Made by a program: the position numbers and the translations under genes
Notes under the pieces: generated by a model
Database searches by the model: none
Told to the model about the DNA's origin: nothing
Seen by the model: only the letters and a program-made list of their open reading frames with translations
Source: Micavibrio sp.
GTDB taxonomy: Bacteria; Pseudomonadota; Alphaproteobacteria; Micavibrionales; Micavibrionaceae
Assembly: GCA_026989265.1 (NCBI GenBank)
Contig: JALSJP010000024.1
Location: 1-54,454 of the forward strand
Reading direction: 5' to 3'
DNA: 54,454 nucleotides
Shown: positions 49,293-54,454 of the stretch, one piece after another
How the letters are laid out: every line of letters begins with the position of its first letter
How positions within the stretch are numbered: position 1 is the stretch's first letter

Positions 49293-51257
49293 TTAAATAT
49301 CTATATCGGATGCAAATTGTGCGTTATCTTGAATAAATTCATATCTGGCTTCGGCATTTTTACCCATAAGCCTTTCGACTAAATCATCAATATTGCAAGA
49401 TGGACTGATAAATTCCTCGCCATCTATTTGTGGGGCATCGGGTAAGGTAACGCGCAATAATATACGGGATTTAGGATCCATAGTCGTTTCTTTAAGCTGT
49501 TTTGCAGGCATTTCACCAAGTCCTTTAAAGCGGCTAACTTCGACTTTTGACTTGCCCTTAAAGGTGGTTTTCATCAGCTCATCTTTATGCTCGTCATCAC
49601 GCGCATATGCGCTTATATTGCCGCTTACTAATCTGTATAATGGAGGTTGTGCAATAAATAGATGTCCATTTTCTATTAAAGGTTTCATTTGAGTATAGAA
49701 AAACGTAACAAGCAATGCCGCGATATGCGCCCCATCAACATCCGCATCGGTCATTATTATGATGCGTTCATACCTTAGGTTATCAAGATTTATGTCCTTG
49801 CCAGTGCCGCACCCCATCGCAAGTATAAGGTCTTGTATCTCATTATTTGCGCGTATTTTATCTTTTGATGCACTTACGACATTAAGTATTTTTCCGCGCA
49901 GCGGCAGTATAGCTTGAGTTTTGCGGTTACGTCCCTGTTTTGCAGAGCCGCCCGCGCTATCTCCCTCAACAATGAAAAGCTCCGTATCATTTGCATCACC
50001 GCGCGAGCAATCCGCAAGCTTACCAGGAAGGCGCAGCCTCTTTGTTGCACTTTTACGAGCCATAGCGCGGTCATTTTTGCGGCGTTGGCGCTCTTCCGCT
50101 TTTTCAATGATATTATTAAGGAGCTTTGTGCTGGAGGTCGGGTCTTTTGAAAGCCAAAGGTCAAAATAATCCTTGATAGCGGTATCAACCAATTTTGTTA
50201 CATCATTGCTAACCAGTTTTTCTTTTGTTTGCCCTTGGAATTGTGGGTCACTTACAAATACAGAAAGCAAAATCGCCGCATTCGATAATATATCATCAGC
50301 CGTAATTATTGAGGATTTCTTCTGCCCTGTCATATCCCCATAATTGCGCAGCCCCTTAGACAAGGCAGTTCTAAGACCATTTTCATGAGTGCCGCCAAGC
50401 GGTGTTGGCACTGTATTACAATATGAATGCGTAAAGCCATCTCCATATTCAGGCCAGCTAATAGCAAATTCAACCCTGCCCGCATTATTGGGTAGCTTGA
50501 TATTACCGTGGAAGGCATTATCCGTGATGGTTGTTCTGTCTTTTAGGACGTCACCAAGATAATCCATCAATCCATTAGGAAATTTGAATACGGCTTCTTG
50601 AGTTACTATACTGTCTGGTTTTATCAGTTCGGGAGCACATTTCCAGCGTATTTCCACGCCAGAGTAAAGATAAGCTTTAGAGCGCAGCATTTGAAACAGC
50701 CATGACGGCTTGAAGCCTATTTTATCGCCAAATATTTCAGGATCAGGATGGAAGCATACAGTTGTGCCGCGGCGATTATGAACCGCTCCCATGTTTTCTA
50801 GCTTTGATACGGCTTTGCCTTTTGAATATTTTTGCTTATATAGGGTTTTATCTCGCGCAACCTCTATCCACATATCATCGGATAAGGCGTTTACAACAGA
50901 TATCCCAACTCCATGCAGACCGCCAGATGTTTGATATGATTTATTGCTAAACTTACCGCCAGAGTGAAGCGTTGTCATTATGACTTCTAAGGCGGATTTG
51001 CCAGGAAATTTAGGATGCTCATCAATAGGAATGCCGCGACCATTATCACTTATTGTGATTATATTTCCTGATTCTAGTGAAAACTCAATCCAATCGGCAT
51101 ATCCAGCCACAGCCTCATCCATAGAGTTGTCAAGGATTTCACCAACTAAATGATGATAGGCGCGCTCATCCGTGCCGCCAATATACATACCTGGGCGTTT
51201 ACGGACGGGTTCTAATCCTTCAAGGACTTCAATATCGGAGGCTAAATAACTTGACAT
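49293..51257 (-). CDS. parE: DNA topoisomerase IV subunit B
   Basis: This 654-residue protein has the GHKL ATPase motifs 'EILDNSMDEAVAG', 'DNGRGIPI' and 'SGGLHGVGISVVNALS', and the TOPRIM motifs 'VEGDSAGGSAKQGR' and 'DADVDGAHI'. 'PGKSALEVIMTTLHSGGKF' and the length (GyrB is about 800) favour ParE over GyrB. It decatenates daughter chromosomes together with ParC, which is not present here. Confidence 0.92.
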   Translation of the reverse strand: MSSYLASDIEVLEGLEPVRKRPGMYIGGTDERAYHHLVGEILDNSMDEAVAGYADWIEFSLESGNIITISDNGRGIPIDEHPKFPGKSALEVIMTTLHSGGKFSNKSYQTSGGLHGVGISVVNALSDDMWIEVARDKTLYKQKYSKGKAVSKLENMGAVHNRRGTTVCFHPDPEIFGDKIGFKPSWLFQMLRSKAYLYSGVEIRWKCAPELIKPDSIVTQEAVFKFPNGLMDYLGDVLKDRTTITDNAFHGNIKLPNNAGRVEFAISWPEYGDGFTHSYCNTVPTPLGGTHENGLRTALSKGLRNYGDMTGQKKSSIITADDILSNAAILLSVFVSDPQFQGQTKEKLVSNDVTKLVDTAIKDYFDLWLSKDPTSSTKLLNNIIEKAEERQRRKNDRAMARKSATKRLRLPGKLADCSRGDANDTELFIVEGDSAGGSAKQGRNRKTQAILPLRGKILNVVSASKDKIRANNEIQDLILAMGCGTGKDINLDNLRYERIIIMTDADVDGAHIAALLVTFFYTQMKPLIENGHLFIAQPPLYRLVSGNISAYARDDEHKDELMKTTFKGKSKVEVSRFKGLGEMPAKQLKETTMDPKSRILLRVTLPDAPQIDGEEFISPSCNIDDLVERLMGKNAEARYEFIQDNAQFASDIDI

Positions 51258-51397
51258 TTTTATATGGTATAATCTTTTTTAATTAAAATAAATAGGGTGA
51301 GACTTATTCAGTAATCTTATGCACGCTTTGAATCAATCAATAAATATGATATTATTATTTTCTACATAATTATAAATAAAAAAGGTTGTATCGGTTG

Positions 51398-52606
51398 ATG
51401 ATATTAAGAAATTTTTGGGGCATTAAGTTGATTTTGTTATGCGCTGTGCTTGTTGTATGTGTGCCGCTTGCTTCCAGTGCCTATGCTTCGGGGAGTAAAG
51501 ATGATATTTTTACTCGCTTTAAAAAGCCAATGCCTGAGCTTAAATTATTAAGTGAAGAGGATTTTCGCAAGGCAACGAGACCTATGAAAAAGAAGCCATA
51601 TGGTCAAGATGTTTTGGAATATACTATCCGCATTCCAAAAGGCTGGGTTGAGCCTGAGGATAGAGGCTCTAGCAACTTCGTCTTGAATAAAAAATTATTT
51701 TTGGAGCTAAATGTTTTCTACGGTAAACCAACCCCGAGTGGGCGTAGTCGCATTGAGGTAGAGGCTTTTGACTTGGCAGGCAACCTAACAACAGAGCAGT
51801 GGTATTTGAATTATATTCTAAAAAGAGGTTATACAACAGAAGGATTTGTAACTCACAGCGAAAATAAAATGGAGTCGCTTATAGTTTCCGTGGAAAAAGA
51901 TTATACTTACTATGTAAGAACTGTTGCTATTGCAAATGGTGATAAGGTCATAATGGTTAAATATTTTGTTCCTTTGTATTATATGAATAAGCAAGCTCCT
52001 ATGCAAGAACAGGTGCTGAAATCTTTTAAAATAGTTAATAATATTGAAAGACCTCCTTCTGAGATGTCTTTATATAGGTTTTTAGATGTTGCTGAATTAA
52101 AATACCCATCATCTTGGACGGTGTATGCCAAACCTTTAAGAAATGTAGATCGTATGGATGTGTCATTGTTAAATCTTCGTGAGGTTGCAGGTAAACTTGG
52201 TGAGCGTCCTTCTGTATTTACAGAGGGAAAACTAGAGGTTTCGGTGATTGCAGCGTCTGCACATGAAACACTTATAGATGAGGTAAGCAAATATAGGCAA
52301 AAAATTGAGGCTAGCGGCATGCTTATTGGTGATAAGTTAGAAACTAAGGATGAGCTTATTTATAATGAAAATTTGGATTTTGCAATAACGGAAGTTTACG
52401 AAGGCGTGGACACCACTAACAACCTTAGCAATTATGAGTTGTGGTTTACGGTTGGCGTTGGGGGTAATTACTACTATTTATTTATGTTAACAACAGCATC
52501 TCGTAATGATAGATTTGGTATTTGGGCTGAAAATACTCAAAATTATAAGGTGATTTTAGAAAACTTCCGTCCTATGCCTGGTGCATTTTTGGATCGCAAT
52601 TATTAG
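51398..52606 (+). CDS. Exported protein of unknown function, two similar domains
   Basis: I chose ATG 51398; the frame is open from a TTG at 51386. The 402 residues start with a signal peptide (about 1-30, ending SAYA). The mature part seems to hold two related halves: 'YTIRIPKGW...' to 'VLKSFKI' and 'ELKYPSSWTVYAK' to 'VILENFRP'. Each starts with a 'P.W' strand and ends with a helix, reminiscent of PsbP/Mog1/DcrB-like folds; that is inference. It is divergent from parE, with 140 nt between. Confidence 0.75.
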   Translation: MILRNFWGIKLILLCAVLVVCVPLASSAYASGSKDDIFTRFKKPMPELKLLSEEDFRKATRPMKKKPYGQDVLEYTIRIPKGWVEPEDRGSSNFVLNKKLFLELNVFYGKPTPSGRSRIEVEAFDLAGNLTTEQWYLNYILKRGYTTEGFVTHSENKMESLIVSVEKDYTYYVRTVAIANGDKVIMVKYFVPLYYMNKQAPMQEQVLKSFKIVNNIERPPSEMSLYRFLDVAELKYPSSWTVYAKPLRNVDRMDVSLLNLREVAGKLGERPSVFTEGKLEVSVIAASAHETLIDEVSKYRQKIEASGMLIGDKLETKDELIYNENLDFAITEVYEGVDTTNNLSNYELWFTVGVGGNYYYLFMLTTASRNDRFGIWAENTQNYKVILENFRPMPGAFLDRNY

Positions 52607-52622
52607 AGTTGTGCTTTAAATG

Positions 52623-54053
52623 TTACCCAGAATAATACATATCAACTTCCACGGGGTGCGTTGTTTCATTTAAATGCTCTATTTCCTGCATTTTAAGATC
52701 TATAAAGGTTTCTATTAAATCCGACGTAAAAACATCGCCCCTTAAAAGGTAATCATGGTCATCTTTTAGCGCATTTAGTGCGCATTCAAGTGATGAGCAT
52801 AGCTGCGTTGCACTTGATATATCCTCTTCTGGTAGATCATGTAGGTTTTTGTCTATCGCCTCACCAGGGTGTATTTTATTTTCTATGCCATCAATTCCAG
52901 CCATAAGCATAGCAGAAAAAGCAAGATATGGGTTTGCAAGCGGATCAGGAAAACGAATCTCAATTCGGCGGTCTTTCGGTGATGGGGCAAATGGCACTCT
53001 ACATGCTGCGGACCTGTTTGATTCGGAGTAGGCAAGCAGCACTGGAGCTTTATATTTAGGGTTAAGCCGCTTATAGCTATTGGTGGATGGATTTGTAAAT
53101 GCGCTTAGGCTGCGCGCATGCTTTAATATCCCGCCAATATAATAAAGCGCAGTTTCAGAAAGATTGGCATAGCTTTTACCAGAAAAAACGGGCTTACCTG
53201 ATTTCCAGATAGATTGATGCAAATGCATGCCAGAACCCCTATAATCATTGATAGGTTTGGGCATAAATGTCGCGCTCTTGCCATAGCTACGCGCCACATT
53301 TTGCACTGCATGCTTATATATTTGAATATTATCTGCCGATTGTAGAAGTGAGGAAAATTTTATCCCAAGCTCGCATTGAGCTGGCGCTATCTCATGATGA
53401 TGCCCTTCAACCTCAACGCCCATACTTTCTATAACACTAAGCATTTCTGCTCTTATATCAGATAGGCTATCAATTGGAGCTTCCGTCATATAGCCGCCTT
53501 GCGCATGAGGGCGATGCCCTAAATTTCCAGTAGGGTAGTCGCGCCCTTTGTTATACTCACCTTCTTCGCTATCTAGCTTATAGGACATATGATGGCTTTG
53601 AGTATTTATTTTGACATCATCAAAAATGAAAAATTCAACTTCTGCACCAAAATAAACATTATCACCAATGCCTGATTTTTTTAGGTAGTTTTCAGCCGCC
53701 AGTGCTACCGCCCGCGGGTCACGTGTATAGGGGAGGCGAGATTCAGGCTCGTAAATATCACAAAAGAGCTTAATTGTTTTTTGCGCTGCAAAGGGGTCAT
53801 AAGTTGTGTGTTTTATGTCAGGCCTTAGCAGCATATCGGACTTGTGAAGCTCACTCCATCCCGCAACGCTAGAACCATCAAAAACTATGCCTTCATCAAT
53901 TGAACTTTTTGTAAAGTGGCTGCTATGCTGAGTTATATGTTGCCATTTTCCGCGAATATCTGTGAAGTTCAAATCAATGAACTGCACCTCTTGCTCTTCG
54001 ATATATTTTAATAATTCAGCAGGGGTTTTGAATGATAATTTATATTTATTCAC
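52623..54053 (-). CDS. glnA: Glutamine synthetase type I, adenylylation Tyr replaced by His
   Basis: I chose the GTG at 54053, preceded by GAGAGG, giving 476 residues; an ATG at 54098 would add 15 residues not found in the family. Seen: 'FTDIRGKWQHIT', 'VFDGSSVAGW', 'NDYRGSGMHLHQS' and the C-terminal 'HPVEVDMYYSG', the full type I-beta pattern. The adenylylation loop, normally 'KNLYDLP', reads 'KNLHDLP' (His405, codon 52841-52839, CAT). It makes glutamine from glutamate, ammonia and ATP. No glnB is linked upstream, unlike many alphaproteobacteria. GlnE-type control at this site should not be possible. Confidence 0.95.
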   Translation of the reverse strand: MNKYKLSFKTPAELLKYIEEQEVQFIDLNFTDIRGKWQHITQHSSHFTKSSIDEGIVFDGSSVAGWSELHKSDMLLRPDIKHTTYDPFAAQKTIKLFCDIYEPESRLPYTRDPRAVALAAENYLKKSGIGDNVYFGAEVEFFIFDDVKINTQSHHMSYKLDSEEGEYNKGRDYPTGNLGHRPHAQGGYMTEAPIDSLSDIRAEMLSVIESMGVEVEGHHHEIAPAQCELGIKFSSLLQSADNIQIYKHAVQNVARSYGKSATFMPKPINDYRGSGMHLHQSIWKSGKPVFSGKSYANLSETALYYIGGILKHARSLSAFTNPSTNSYKRLNPKYKAPVLLAYSESNRSAACRVPFAPSPKDRRIEIRFPDPLANPYLAFSAMLMAGIDGIENKIHPGEAIDKNLHDLPEEDISSATQLCSSLECALNALKDDHDYLLRGDVFTSDLIETFIDLKMQEIEHLNETTHPVEVDMYYSG

Positions 54054-54137
54054 GAGCAATAGCCTCTCATTTGTGGTTAGTATCCATTCTTTTAGCATGT
54101 AGCCATTTGCCCGACAAGAAAGTTTTAAATAACATGC

Positions 54138-54165
54138 TTGACCTTTTGTGATAAAATATTATAGA
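54138..54165 (+). promoter_or_regulatory. Promoter of tRNA-His
   Basis: TTGACC at 54138-54143 and TATAGA at 54160-54165, 16 nt apart, 18 nt before the mature tRNA. Confidence 0.65.
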
Positions 54166-54183
54166 TAGTGCGTTATTACTTGT

Positions 54184-54260
54184 GGCGGTCGTAGCTCAGT
54201 TGGTAGAGCCCTTGGTTGTGATCCGAGTGGTCGCGGGTTCGAGCCCCGTCGATCGCCCCA
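54184..54260 (+). tRNA. tRNA-His (GTG)
   Basis: A 77-nt cloverleaf with anticodon GTG, encoded G-1 pairing with C73 as in bacterial tRNA-His, and encoded CCA. Confidence 0.97.
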
Positions 54261-54267
54261 TTTTAGT

Positions 54268-54420
54268 TTAAGAGCGGCGAATTGTCGCCGAGGTCACAGT
54301 CGTGACCTTTGGATTTAAAAACGCGGAATTGTCCGCGAGGGTGAGGTCTCACCCTTTGGATTAAGAGCGGCGAATTGTCGCCGAGGTCACAGTCGTGACC
54401 TTTGGATTTAAAAACGCGGA
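54268..54420 (+). repeat. Array of alternating short hairpins after tRNA-His
   Basis: A 60-nt sequence at 54268-54327 is repeated exactly at 54361-54420. Hairpins follow each other: GGCGA-ATTG-TCGCC, AGGTCAC-AGTC-GTGACCT, linker TTTGGATTTAAAAA, CGCGGA-ATTG-TCCGCG, then an 18-nt palindrome at 54338-54355, linker TTTGGATT, and again. Stems change but both arms change together, and loops stay the same. The array ends in an AT-rich stretch at the edge of the window. I see no gene here. Confidence 0.9.
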
Positions 54421-54454
54421 GTTTGTTTACTCTTTATTTATTTGCTTATATTAG

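Noticed and set aside
54268-54420. CRISPR array
   Set aside because: Repeats are self-complementary and adjacent with short fixed linkers; there are no spacers of constant length and no cas gene.

Overview
The window is a chromosomal segment of an AT-rich alphaproteobacterium. The evidence is a 16S-tRNA-Ile-tRNA-Ala-23S-5S operon with an alphaproteobacterial-type 16S, a hemC-hemD-Mic60-hemY cluster, a GapR-type (DUF2312) protein, a ParE-type topoisomerase IV B subunit and a HisI-type cyclohydrolase. LPS assembly (LptD), surface polysaccharide genes and a YdbH-like protein show a Gram-negative envelope. I cannot fix the genus or order from sequence alone.

Layout: 1-4435 (minus) is the 5' part of a giant surface-fibre gene that runs off the left edge. 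It has a pseudopilin-like N-terminus with an EF-hand-type loop, then a long beta-solenoid built of repeats, including a nearly identical 1047-nt tandem duplication. 4560-7058 holds an AarF/UbiB-type kinase, an orphan DotI/IcmL-like protein and a GapR-like protein. 7089-12228 (minus) is tsaD-gpsA-acs-nrdB. 12253-16836 (plus) is hemC-hemD-Mic60-hemY. 16862-18430 (minus) is a rhomboid protease with an unknown partner. 18604-24107 (plus), facing 24074-27228 (minus), is a surface-polysaccharide locus: O-antigen-ligase-like protein, three glycosyltransferases, a Wzz-like protein and a multi-SLBB export protein. 27383-31509 carries two unknown proteins and a Na/Pi cotransporter. 31586-37738 is the rRNA operon with three tandem consensus promoters and a terminator. 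37664-38366 contains IS630-family transposase fragments next to an argH whose C-terminus is damaged. 38367-41030 (minus) is gshB-hisI-argH. 41121-47336 (plus) is a DEAD-box helicase, lptD, an SLC13 permease and a membrane protein. 47342-51257 (minus) is parE and a YdbH-like protein. 51398-54053 holds an exported protein and glnA, followed by tRNA-His and a hairpin-repeat array at the right edge.

Most genes are housekeeping. The most unusual items are: (1) the pilin/fibre fusion with its recent long internal duplication; (2) arrays of abutting short hairpins with recurring AGTC and ATTG loops around the rRNA and tRNA genes, clearest downstream of tRNA-His; (3) a type I glutamine synthetase with His in place of the adenylylated Tyr; (4) a Mic60-like protein with an N-terminal helix-turn-helix-like domain; (5) the argH 3' end. 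Motif and residue calls were made by eye; no database search was run.
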